DNA of 64,000 nucleotides, taken from NCBI GenBank assembly GCA_951828385.1, contig OX639973.1, positions 5,385,200 to 5,449,199 of the forward strand, given 5' to 3'. Shown here one piece after another: positions 18,199 through 27,315 of the stretch. Source of the stretch: an uncultured Poribacteria bacterium. Lineage in GTDB: Bacteria > Poribacteria > WGA-4E > WGA-3G. Positions within the stretch are counted from its first letter, which is position 1. Each line of letters starts with the position of its first letter. Below the pieces are notes generated by a model. It saw only the letters and a list, made by a program, of their open reading frames with translations, was not told the origin of the DNA and did not search any database. The position numbers and the translations under genes are program-made.

Positions 18199-19884
18199 AT
18201 GAAAACATTATCAAACGAAATTACGTTTAATCTTGCCGCGGATGCAGATGTATTGGTCAAAGCTTTTATTGCTCCGATTGAACATACCGTAGGCGGATTT
18301 CATAAGAGATGGGATGCGTTGGCGAATCTACGGGCTGCGGAGCCAGAAAAGCAGTATGCTGCCGCCGTTTTTCACGATTTCCTTCCATCCGAAGCCGTTT
18401 CGGTGGGTGAGTGTTGGGAAATTAAAGAAGCCGGTGTCGAGGAATTGCTGAAACAACTTCATCGCAATCCTTCTCTGGACATGCGTGTGGAGATGTACGG
18501 CTTAGAAGAGTGTAAAGGTCTCCGGGCATGCTTGCGCGCTTACAACGATCAATTGATTCACATCGTTTTTCGCATCCATGCGGAATTTGCTTTAGAGGAC
18601 GGTTGGTTCACACCATCACAGTTCGCTGGACATCTCGTTATGGATCGTGACCAAAAGGCTGTTGTATTCTTTCAGATGTACCTCCCCGCAGGTACACTAA
18701 ACTTTGATGTTCATTGGGAAACGACATTAGAGGGTTGGGACGCTCCGAGATGGATTACAGATTGCGGTTATTGCTCGCAAATGGAGCTCCGTGTCGGTTC
18801 AGATGATGTTCTACAAAGCACCGAATTTACAGAAGCAATCACACAAGAAGAAGCCGAACGTCTTTTAATCCTGCAATTCTACAAATCGCAGCGCATTAAC
18901 TGGGTATCATTAGAGGAAGCGTTGGAAATGGCACCTGCACAACAGAAACCCGTTCATATCATTTCCCTGGATGGTCCACTCGCCGATGAGGCGTGCTGAG
19001 GGAGCGGTAAAAGCCTGAGAGCAGGTGCTCTCTCTCATGACCGAGTCATTAAATTTTTGAACGAAAATTTTATCAACACATGGGTCTCTAATTTTGAATT
19101 AGGCAGGAAGCCGAGTGTGCGAGAATATCTTGCTAAAAGATACGCGCACGAATCTAAATCGTTTGACACTACCCATCCGTTGGCACAAGCAATCAAGAGC
19201 GGTTGGCACGAACGCTCACCTGTGGACTGTTTTGTTATATCGCCTGACTTTGAGTTGAAAGGTAAACTCGCTTTGAATAAATACCTCTTCGGCGGTCACG
19301 GCTTAGATGGCAGCAGAACAGCAGCAGAAAATTACCGGCTCTTTCTGATTGAAGCCTTAGAGGGGAAATATCCGGGATTTAGTACTGATAACGCTTTTGC
19401 TTATCTATTAGGTGAGGAAGAAGATACCCCTGAACAGGAAAGCCCTTTCAAACCTTTCTTAACGGATTTGAACGTTATTCTCAACCCGACGCAGTCCACA
19501 TTGGAAGTTTTGGATATTTTGCGGACCCCTGAAACGGGTTCTCTGGATTCTACTATCGTAACAATTGATGCGACTGCCTTTGAAAAGGGTGGGATACTGA
19601 CGATTGATATACGCCTCGGTAGTGCCAAACTCGCAGGCTCTTTCTATTTATACGATAGCGACACTGAATTTCCGTCGGAACGCGGGCTGCGCTACTATCA
19701 TTCATTTGCCACTGCGACGGATATTCTGTCCGGTGGAACGGCACAAATTACGTATCCTTTCTACCGAGGCCAAGTTTTTAAGCTCGCAATTGTCTCCGCC
19801 GAGCGGGTGGATAACAAAGCATCTGTCAATGCCTTTCAAGCGAGAATTTCTGTAGAGCCAGCAAAAAAGCCTGAATCAATGTAG
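18199..19884 (+). CDS. selenoprotein N homolog, copy B (UGA = Sec267)
   Basis: 561 aa with the UGA at 18997-18999 read as Sec. The ATG lies 1 nt after the copy A stop, with GGAG upstream, so the two genes are co-transcribed. The SelN core is clear: IVFRIHAEFALEDGWFTPSQF, GHLVMD, CGYCSQMELR, then LDGPLADEAC-U-GSGKSLRAGALS and FLNENFINTWV. This copy has Ala instead of Ser before Cys (ACUG). The part after Sec is longer than in A and diverges most, with an acidic insertion (EEEDTPEQES) before the beta-rich C-terminal domain. No signal peptide. Final stop is TAG. Confidence 0.9.
19017..19032 (+). promoter_or_regulatory. SECIS hairpin of SelN copy B
   Basis: GAGAGC-AGGT-GCTCTC: six perfect pairs, the same AGGU loop, 23 nt from the UGA. 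Compared with copy A, pair 4 changes from G-C to A-U and pair 5 from G-U to G-C, keeping the stem: compensatory change. Confidence 0.8.
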
Positions 19885-20046
19885 TATTTGCGAGGCTATG
19901 CATACTAAAGTTTGGACAAAGTCAAATTAAAATTACGTTTTCCTATGAAAGATGTTATAATGTTTCTGAACCTATGGGCCGTGTTTTGTAATCAAAAACG
20001 AACTACATTTTAGCGATACCCTTAATGCAATATAGAGGTAAGAATC

Positions 20047-20331
20047 ATGCTTTCTATCACGTTGGATATCCCTAGTGAACTTTCAACCCCACTTTCCATT
20101 TCTGGTTATAATCAAGAAAAACTAACTGAGGAGGCAAAACGTTTGCTTGCGCTCTCTCTCTTCGAGCGTAACATTCTCTCTTTAGGGCAAGCTGCAAAAT
20201 TGGCAGAACTACACTTATGGGATTTTATTCGTCTTCTGAGTCAGCAGGATATCCCGATTGCTGAATATGATGATGAGGAAATCCAACAGGAATTGAAGAC
20301 TGTCGAATGCTTAATACAACAAACAAAATAA
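20047..20331 (+). CDS. UPF0175 family antitoxin-like protein
   Basis: 94 aa. Matches UPF0175: an N-terminal beta-strand (SITLDIPSEL), then LTEEAKRLLALSLFERNILSLGQAAKLAEL, and a short helix-turn-helix-like part ending near DEEIQQELK. The family is typically found before DUF3368 PIN-like proteins and is thought to act as antitoxin. ATG with GAGGT 7 nt upstream. It overlaps the next gene by 25 nt. Confidence 0.85.
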   Translation: MLSITLDIPSELSTPLSISGYNQEKLTEEAKRLLALSLFERNILSLGQAAKLAELHLWDFIRLLSQQDIPIAEYDDEEIQQELKTVECLIQQTK

Positions 20332-20834
20332 CCGATGCAAGGAAGTTGATAGCTGTCGCGGATGCCTCATTTGTAATTGGTATTTCTCTTTGCGAACAGT
20401 GGGACATTTTAAAAGCACTTGTCGAAACGCTGATCATCGCCGACAAAGTTTGGGAGGAAGTTGTTGAACGAGGCGAAGGGAAACCGGGCGAAAAAGAATT
20501 GCGACAGGCGACTTTTGTTAAAAGGCAAACCGTTTCTAACACATCAGCAGTGACAATGCTAATGGCAACACTAGATAAAGGAGAAGCTGAAACGTTGGTA
20601 TTAGCAACGGAACTGAGTGTAACGAATGTGTTTGTTGATGACCTACGCGGGCGAAAAGTTGCCCAATCTTTAGGATTGCAAACAGTCGGTGTAGCAGGTT
20701 TCCTTTTGTTTGGAAAAAAGAAGAGCAAAATTAAAGCGGTTCGACCATTACTATTACAACTCCAGCAAAAAGGCTTTCGACTCAGCAGTAGGTTGATCGA
20801 TGCGGTGCTTGAAGAGGCGGGCGAAACACTTTGA
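20307..20834 (+). CDS. DUF3368 PIN-like toxin
   Basis: 175 aa. A PIN-fold nuclease-like protein: N-terminal VADASFVIGIS with the first acidic residue, KVWEEVVERG, DKGEAETLVLATEL with the central acidic pair, VFVDDLRGRKVAQSLGL with the third, and TVGVAGFLLFGKKK. PIN domains use three to four acids to bind Mg2+ and cut RNA. Overlap with the UPF0175 gene indicates coupled translation, as in type II toxin-antitoxin pairs. Lies inside the 19902-20876 inverted-repeat element. Confidence 0.87.
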   Translation: MLNTTNKITDARKLIAVADASFVIGISLCEQWDILKALVETLIIADKVWEEVVERGEGKPGEKELRQATFVKRQTVSNTSAVTMLMATLDKGEAETLVLATELSVTNVFVDDLRGRKVAQSLGLQTVGVAGFLLFGKKKSKIKAVRPLLLQLQQKGFRLSSRLIDAVLEEAGETL

Positions 20835-20969
20835 AAATCAATCTGCACGCAACACGAATTGTCCAAACTTTAGTATACAAAAGTGCATCCAAAGTTGGGT
20901 ATAAGTGAATCATTGCCTTTTTCTAATGGCAATGGTATCCTATACCGAAAAGGAAGTTTAGAAAGAAAA

Positions 20970-23000
20970 ATGAAAACTTTCAACAACAAAATTGCACTTA
21001 ATCTTAACCGTGATGCACAAGTGTCTGTCAAAGGTTTCATCGCTCCGATTGAGTATTCCGGGAGTAACTTTCATGTAAAATGGGATACATTGGCAAATCT
21101 TCGGGTCGCTGAACCAGAAAAACAGTATCCCACCTCAATTTTCTGCGATTTTCTTCCGAAGGCGGCCGTCTCTGTCGGTACGCCTTGGGAAATTGAGCAC
21201 GCCGGTGCTCTGGAATTGCTGAAGCAACTTCATCCGAGTCCATCTCTCGGTATGCGTTGGGATCTGACCCATAAAAATGAATCTCAAGGACTGTGGGCAT
21301 GCCTCCGCGCCTACGACGCTGAATTCGCTGAAATTGTGTTCCGTATCCACGCGCAATTTGATCTAAAGGACGGTTGGTTCACACCATCACAGTTTACCGG
21401 GCATCTTGTTATTGATAGACTGAAAAGATCGGTTGCCTTCTTTCAGATGTACGTCCCTAACGGCATCATAAACTTTGACACTTGGTGGAAGAAGGATCCA
21501 GACGAGGAGGGGCATATTACGGATAGCGGCTTCTGCCCGGAAATGGAACTCAGCACCGGAATAGAAGACATCGTGCGAAACACTGAATTCGTCGAATCTA
21601 TTACGCAAGAAGAAGTGGAGCACCAATTGACGCTCTGCTTCTACAAATCGCAGCACATTCACTGGGTATCGCTGGAAGAAGCGTTGGAGATGGCACCCGC
21701 ACAACAGAAGCCGATCCATGCCATCTCAATAGATGGACCACTCTTGGACGAGTCCTGCTGAGGGAGTGGCAAAAGCCTGAGGGCAGGTGTCCTCTCAAGA
21801 GACGCAATTATTGAATTTTTGAACGAAAATTTTATCAATACGTGGGTCCCCAACTGTGAATTAGGACGTATTCATAGTTTACGGGCACCGATTGCGAAAA
21901 GACGCGAACGCGAAAGCCAGAACTTTGACACATCGCACGCCTTAGCACAAACGATTATCAAGGGGTGGAAAACTGGATCCAAAAAAGGCTCGCCGGTAGA
22001 TTGTTTGGTCATTTCGCCAGCGTTTGAACTGATGGGTAGAGTCCTTGTCAATGATCTTGGCGAAGACAGGGAGCGTAGTGGATGGAGATATGATTACGAA
22101 TATTATCTCGCATTTCTCAAGGAAGCCTTGGCTGGAAAACAACCCGGTTTGGGAAACGTTGTCCTCACGGCTGAAGATCCTTCGCAAGAGGTATTGGACA
22201 TTTTTCGGACGCCAACCGTGGGGTATCAAGACTACACTGTTGTCGTGATTGATACGACAGCATTTGAAAACGGCGGCATGCTAACCATTGACATTAAAAT
22301 CGGCAGGGAAGAGGGTGAGGCGGCGTTCTATCTGTTTGATGGCGCTACCGAACTTTCTACAGAAGAAGAAAAACCGAAAGACATACTTACTTGGACATGG
22401 GTGGAACCCGGTGACACCTGCCAAATTATACATCGTTTTGACCGAGGTCAATTTTTTAAATTAGGTACTACTGGTGGACATTGGGCGAGAGACGAACCGT
22501 GTATCAACGCTTTTCAAACACGAATTTCTGTAGCAGAGAATCTAAAGGAACCCTTAGAAGAAAAACGCCCTGAATCGAACGAGGACACGCCAGAGGCACC
22601 ATTAAGTGAATTGAGTCTTGTACTTGACAAGGCACAACCCTCGCAGGAAATATTAAACGCTTTTCGGGCACCCGGCACTGGTTATCAAGATTACACTGTC
22701 ATTAATATTGATACAACAGCGTTTAAAGGCAGCGGGACATTAATTATTGATATCCGTGTCGGGAGTGCTGACATTTCCGGTTCGTTTGATCTCTTTGATG
22801 GTGACACCGAACTGCCGACAGAAGGTTATCCCGATGCCGCGCTTAACTCCGCGTGGGGAATTGGACCAGGTGAAGCAGGAAAAATCAGACATCGTTTCGC
22901 ACAAGGGAGCGTTTTTAAATTTGGTGCTACAGGCGACTGGTACGGCGAGAAGGGACGTATCAATGCCTTTCGCGCAAAATTTTTTGTAGAGGAAAATTAA
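20970..23000 (+). CDS. selenoprotein N homolog, copy C with doubled C-terminal domain (UGA = Sec264)
   Basis: 676 aa with the UGA at 21759-21761 read as Sec. I choose the ATG at 20970, which matches the N-terminus of copy D; the open frame extends upstream without homology. SelN core: IVFRIHAQFDLKDGWFTPSQF, GHLVIDR, SGFCPEMELS, IDGPLLDESC-U-GSGKSLRAGVLS, FLNENFINTWV. After the first C-terminal beta-rich domain (IFRTPTVGYQDYTVVVID) an acidic linker (KEPLEEKRPESNEDTPEAP) leads to a second copy (AFRAPGTGYQDYTVINID...NAFRAKFFVEEN), absent from copies A, B and D. Stop TAA. It overlaps functionally with copy D, whose ATG begins one base after this stop. The 5' end lies just beyond the toxin-antitoxin element. 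Confidence 0.9.
21779..21794 (+). promoter_or_regulatory. SECIS hairpin of SelN copy C
   Basis: GAGGGC-AGGT-GTCCTC, identical to copy A: loop 23 nt after the UGA with G at position 2. Confidence 0.75.
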
Positions 23001-23001
23001 A

Positions 23002-24573
23002 ATGAAATCGACATCAAACCAAATCACGCTTAATCTTAACCGTGATGCACAAGTGTCTGTCAAAGGTTTCATCGCTCCGATTGAGTATTCCGGGAGTAAC
23101 TTTCATGTAAAATGGGATACATTGGCAAATCTTCGGGTCGCTGAACCAGAAAAACAGTATCCCACCTCAATTTTCTGCGATTTTCTTCCGAAGGCGGCCG
23201 TCTCTGTCGGTACGCCTTGGGAAATTGAGCACGCCGGTGCTCTGGAATTGCTGAAGCAACTTCACCCGAATCCATCTCTGAGTATGTGTGGGGAACTACC
23301 GTACCGTAAAACCGAATCTCAAGGACTGTGGGCATGCCTCCGCGCCTATGACACTGAATTCGCTGATGTTGTGTTCCGCATCCATGCGCAATTTGATCTA
23401 AAGGACGGTTGGTTCACGCCTTCCGAGTTTATAGGGCATCTCGTTATTGATAGACTGAAAAGATCGGTTGCCTTCTTTCAGATGTACGTTCCTGAAGGTA
23501 CTATAAACTTTGGTGCTAAATGGAAGATTGATCCAAACGAGGAGGGGCATATTACAGATAGCGGTTTCTGTCCGCAAATAGAACTCCGCGCTGGCATAGA
23601 AAACGTTGGGCGAAACACTGAATTCGTTGAATCCATTACACAAGAAAAGGTGGAGCACAAATTGAGTCTCTGCTTCTACAAATCGCAGCACATTCACTGG
23701 GTATCGCTGGAAGAAGCGTTGGAGATGGCACCGATACAACAGAAACCGATCCATGCGATTTCCATAGATGGACCGCTCTTGGACGAGTCCTGCTGAGGGA
23801 GTGGCAAACGCCTGAGGGCACGTGTGCTCTCAAGAGATAAAGTTATTGAATTCTTGAACGACAATTTCATTAACACATGGGTCCCCAATTCTGAATTGGG
23901 ACGTATTCATAGCTTACGAGAACCGATTGCCAAAAGGCGCGAACGCGAAGGTCAAACGTTTGACACAACACACCCGTTGGCACAAGCGATTATCAAGGGG
24001 TGGAAAACCGGCGCGAAAAAAGATTCACCCGTGGATTGTTTCGTTATATCATCAGCGTTTGGACTGATGGGTAGACAACTGATACACGACCTCCGGGAAG
24101 ATAGTGAGCGTAGCGAATCTGAATATTATCTTGCATTTCTCAAAGAAGCCTTAGCAGGAAAACAGCCCGGGTTAGGTAATATTGTACTCAGCAGTGAAAA
24201 TCCTTCGCAGGTGGTATTGGACCTCTTTCGGACACCAACAGCTGGAAACCATCAGGATTATACCGTTGTCACAATTGATGCAACTGCGTTTGAAAATGGC
24301 GGGACCCTCACTGTTGATATTGAAATCGGTAGGGAAGAGGGTGAAGCGGCGTTCTATCTGTTTGATGGTGATACCGAACTCTCCACAGCAGAAGAATCGC
24401 CGAAAGATATGCTGACTTGGGAGTGGGGTGAACCCGGTGACACCCGTCAAATCACGCACACTTTCGACCGAGGCCAATTTTTTAAGTTGGGTGTTACCGG
24501 ACATTGGGCGAGAGACGAACCGTGTATCAACGCTTTTCGCGCAAAAATTTCTGTGGAAGCGGAAATCGACTGA
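23002..24573 (+). CDS. selenoprotein N homolog, copy D (UGA = Sec265)
   Basis: 523 aa with the UGA at 23794-23796 read as Sec. ATG with AGAGGA upstream, 1 nt after the copy C stop. SelN core: VVFRIHAQFDLKDGWFTPSEF, GHLVIDR, SGFCPQIELR, IDGPLLDESC-U-GSGKRLRARVLS, FLNDNFINTWV. One C-terminal beta-rich domain. A 236-nt stretch near the 5' end (23029-23264) is identical to copy C (20997-21232), showing very recent duplication or gene conversion. Its SECIS hairpin is altered, so Sec may be inserted poorly here. Last gene of the array. Confidence 0.88.
23814..23829 (+). promoter_or_regulatory. altered SECIS-position hairpin of SelN copy D
   Basis: GAGGGC-ACGT-GTGCTC: compared with copy C the loop changes AGGU to ACGU and pair 4 becomes a G-G mismatch. 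The usual register then lacks a G in the first two loop bases. A shifted fold with loop CGUG is possible. Confidence 0.45.
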
Positions 24574-24736
24574 GGAACGGTTACCTGTTTACAGTGGAAG
24601 CGTGTTCCTTGCTATGATGCGTCTTTTTTAAAATTGACACCTACGGTGTGGTTAGGAAACTGTATCTACTGACTCTCGTTATCCAAATCATTTCAAAGAC
24701 GGGAAACTAAATAGCCCCAACCCAGAGCATAAAATA

Positions 24737-24766
24737 TTGTCAATTTTTCGGATGGTGTGATATACT
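24737..24766 (+). promoter_or_regulatory. sigma-70-like promoter before the DUF1828 pair
   Basis: TTGTCA (24737-24742), 18-nt spacer, TATACT (24761-24766), about 100 nt before the ATG at 24870. The remaining gap 24574-24736 shows nothing further. Confidence 0.5.
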
Positions 24767-24869
24767 TTACTATGTTACTTATTATATTTTTAGACTTCAA
24801 TAAGAAGAACGTTTGGTTATCTATACCGGTGAATCTGCCAGAGTCAAAGTTTGTCAGTGGATTGCATTA

Positions 24870-25325
24870 ATGGATATAAAATACACCGATCAACAAATAG
24901 CAGCGTTAATTAATGAACGTAAAGTTTTACCAGATGACTGGCGTATCCAACTAAATAAGGACAGTAGTTTGTATATCATTGGGGAAAACGGTAACCGTTT
25001 CCGCCTCATAACCAACCAGAATGAAAAATATCCATCAGATTTTTCGGTAATCTTAGCGGTTATAAATCCTAAAACGGGGGCAACCTTTCGGATCCGTCGC
25101 TATAATGGTATGCCCAAACGGCCACATAATAACAAAATTGAAAAAGAAAAAATTTACGGTTACCACATTCACCTTGCTACAGAGCGATATCAAGAGAGAG
25201 GATATGATGAGGAAACTTATGCAGAGGAAACAGATCGCTATAACAATCTTGAAGGTGCACTACAGTGTCTTATACAGGATGCGAACTTTGAATTACCTGC
25301 ACAGTTAGAATTAGAACTTACTTAG
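24870..25325 (+). CDS. uncharacterised protein upstream of a DUF1828 gene (DUF6978-like?)
   Basis: 151 aa from the ATG at 24870 (MDIKYTDQQIAALINERK). The frame is open further upstream from a TTG, but without a ribosome site. Features: an N-terminal helix, a beta-rich middle (SLYIIGENGNRFRLITNQ, FSVILAVINPKTGATFRIRRYNG), a His-rich KIYGYHIHLATERYQ and an aromatic YNNLEGALQCLI helix. The layout resembles DUF6978 proteins that accompany DUF1828 genes, but I cannot confirm this. The stop abuts the ribosome site of the next gene. Possibly a two-gene defence or toxin-antitoxin-like unit. Confidence 0.6.
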   Translation: MDIKYTDQQIAALINERKVLPDDWRIQLNKDSSLYIIGENGNRFRLITNQNEKYPSDFSVILAVINPKTGATFRIRRYNGMPKRPHNNKIEKEKIYGYHIHLATERYQERGYDEETYAEETDRYNNLEGALQCLIQDANFELPAQLELELT

Positions 25326-25337
25326 GTGGTGAGAACA

Positions 25338-26120
25338 ATGTCAGTTAAAACAATAGAAAAAGATTTTATTGATAAAGTTTCCGCAGAGATACAGCTTTCA
25401 GCAGATGGCAAAGACCGTTTCCTCGTTTTTACGCCGTTCCATTTCAATGACGGGGATCAGTTGGTTATTGTCCTGAAAAAGATGGGGAATAGGTGGGTCC
25501 TCTCAGACGAGGCACATACCTATATGCACCTCTCATACTATATGGATGAACAGAGACTTCATAGCGGGAACCGCCAAAAGTTAATTTTAAAAGCCCTATC
25601 CATGTTCCAAGTTGAAGACTATGACGGAGAATTAGTTATTGATGTTTCTGATGGATGTTATGGGGAAGCACTTTACGACTTTGTCCAAGCCCTACTCAAG
25701 ATCATTGACGTTACGTACTTGTCAAGAGAAACGGTTAGATCAACATTCATCGACGATTTTCGTGCCTTTTTGTATCAGAAGGTAGAATTAAATCGTATGA
25801 CATTCAACTGGCAACATCCAACAAAAGATCCCGATGGAATTTATAAAGTAGACTGTAGAATAAACGGAAAGATACCTCCACTATTTGTGTTTGCTCTAAA
25901 TAGTGATACTAAAACGCAAGCTGCAGCACTCGCATTACACCAATTCAAGGCATGGGGAGTTGATTGCCAACCCGTAGGTATTTTTGAAAAAGAGAATACA
26001 ACGACTCGTGATGTGTTTTTACGTTTCAACGATATTTGCGATACATACTTCACCGACATAATCGAAAATGGCGAAGAAATCGGACGATATTTGCAAGATT
26101 ATATGTCAGGTGAAGGATAA
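25338..26120 (+). CDS. DUF1828 domain protein
   Basis: 260 aa from the ATG at 25338 (AGGTGG 8 nt upstream; an in-frame GTG at 25326 is less likely). The N-terminal half shows the DUF1828 pattern: FLVFTPFHFNDGDQLVIVLKKMGNRWVLSDEAHTYMHL, followed by a helical part. The C-terminal half (PPLFVFALNSDTKTQAAALALHQFKAWG) fits the DUF1829-type partner domain. The biochemical role is unknown to me; such genes sit in variable islands. Starts 12 nt after the previous stop, so co-transcribed with it. Confidence 0.72.
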   Translation: MSVKTIEKDFIDKVSAEIQLSADGKDRFLVFTPFHFNDGDQLVIVLKKMGNRWVLSDEAHTYMHLSYYMDEQRLHSGNRQKLILKALSMFQVEDYDGELVIDVSDGCYGEALYDFVQALLKIIDVTYLSRETVRSTFIDDFRAFLYQKVELNRMTFNWQHPTKDPDGIYKVDCRINGKIPPLFVFALNSDTKTQAAALALHQFKAWGVDCQPVGIFEKENTTTRDVFLRFNDICDTYFTDIIENGEEIGRYLQDYMSGEG

Positions 26121-26171
26121 CAACTGATATAGGACTGACTTAACTATAAAACGTAACAAGGAGCCTATTGA

Positions 26172-27272
26172 ATGTCTAATACAACGCCAGTCCGCACGGT
26201 GATTGTCGGGTGTGGTATGATTTCTGCGGGGGGCTATCAACCCCGTTGCCAAGCGTACCCACATCTCATTGAATTGGTCGGCTTCTACGACCAAGACGAG
26301 GCGCGCGCCTCGGCATTAGCAGAACGCAACGGTGGACGCGTTTACAAATCGCTTGAGGAAGTGCTGAATGATCCGAATGTAGAAGCGATTGTGAATTTAA
26401 CGCTTCACATCTCTCATTATCCGGTTTCGTTGGCAGCACTAAAAGCCGGGAAACATGTTTATTCTGAAAAACCGATCTCTATCCGCACCGACGAGGCGAA
26501 CGAGCTCGTAGAAACAGCGGAAGCGATGGGTTTAAAGTTGGCGTGCGCACCGTCAGCGATTCTCGGCTATGTTCAGCAGAACGTCTGGCAACGGATTCGT
26601 GAAGGTGAAATCGGCGATGTTATTTCTGCAATCGGGAATTTCGGTGGTCCCTTAGAACACTGGCATCCGAGTGCGGACGCGTTTCTGATGCATGCCGGGC
26701 CGTTCCGAGACGTCGCACCTTATCCGCTCACAACGATGACGACCATGATCGCCCCAGTCAAGACAGTGCACGGGTTCGCGCGAGTCGCTGTTCCAAAGCG
26801 GGTGTTAACCCAAGGCCCGCGTCAAGGCACTGAGTTCGAGGTAAATGAGAAGGATCACGGATTCGCCGTGCTTGAATTCGAGAACGGGGCCCACGGATTC
26901 ATCTATCACAGTTTTACCGTTGTTTCTGGAATTCCGCCGTACGAAATACACGGTACAGCAGGCGGGTTCTCCCTTCAGGCACACGATGACGGGCGCGGCA
27001 TCAAAAAATTCACGCCACAAGGCGGATGGCAAGATGAACCGTCGCCTCCGAAAGCCTTCACTGGATTAGACTGGGGCAAAGGGGTTGCCGATTTCGCAGA
27101 CGCGATCCGATCTGACCGGAATCCGCGGTGTAATGGCGCGCAAGCACGGCATGCTTTGGAGATATGCGAACGCGTGATTGAGTCGTCAGATTTGGGTAGA
27201 CCTGTTGATGTCGTGAGCCGCTTCCCGGCACCACCGCCTGTTGGCGATGTGGCACCGTGGGAGGATGCTTAG
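26172..27272 (+). CDS. Gfo/Idh/MocA family NAD(P)-dependent oxidoreductase
   Basis: 366 aa. N-terminal Rossmann fold (RTVIVGCGMISAGGYQPR), the family signature AGKHVYSEKPIS with the catalytic Lys of EKP, and a C-terminal alpha/beta domain (DVAPYPLTTMTTMIAPVKTV, FENGAHGFIYHSF). Members oxidise or epimerise sugars or inositols with NAD(P). ATG with AGGAG 8 nt upstream. It converges with the PIG-L gene. It may act in carbohydrate use together with the isomerase at 30072, but substrates cannot be read from sequence. Confidence 0.92.
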   Translation: MSNTTPVRTVIVGCGMISAGGYQPRCQAYPHLIELVGFYDQDEARASALAERNGGRVYKSLEEVLNDPNVEAIVNLTLHISHYPVSLAALKAGKHVYSEKPISIRTDEANELVETAEAMGLKLACAPSAILGYVQQNVWQRIREGEIGDVISAIGNFGGPLEHWHPSADAFLMHAGPFRDVAPYPLTTMTTMIAPVKTVHGFARVAVPKRVLTQGPRQGTEFEVNEKDHGFAVLEFENGAHGFIYHSFTVVSGIPPYEIHGTAGGFSLQAHDDGRGIKKFTPQGGWQDEPSPPKAFTGLDWGKGVADFADAIRSDRNPRCNGAQARHALEICERVIESSDLGRPVDVVSRFPAPPPVGDVAPWEDA

Positions 27273-27315
27273 TAGGGACGAGGTGACCTTGAAGAAATAC
27301 CCAAGCAAAAATCCC

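Larger units (their letters stand above)
19902..20876. mobile_element. inverted-repeat element carrying a UPF0175/DUF3368 toxin-antitoxin pair
   Basis: Perfect 18-bp terminal inverted repeats: ATACTAAAGTTTGGACAA (19902-19919) and its reverse complement (20859-20876). The ends abut TA dinucleotides, as in IS630/Tc1-mariner-type insertions. The only genes inside are the antitoxin-like and toxin-like pair; there is no transposase, so the element would be non-autonomous. It separates SelN copies B and C. Confidence 0.7.

Noticed and set aside
20883-20969. Upstream extension of SelN copy C from the earlier in-frame start
   Set aside because: It would add 29 residues absent from copies A, B and D and reach almost into the inverted-repeat element.
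16677-24573. Genome-wide reassignment of TGA to an amino acid
   Set aside because: TGA ends ordinary genes here, such as queG, pheA and SelN copy A itself, so only specific UGAs with a hairpin are read through.
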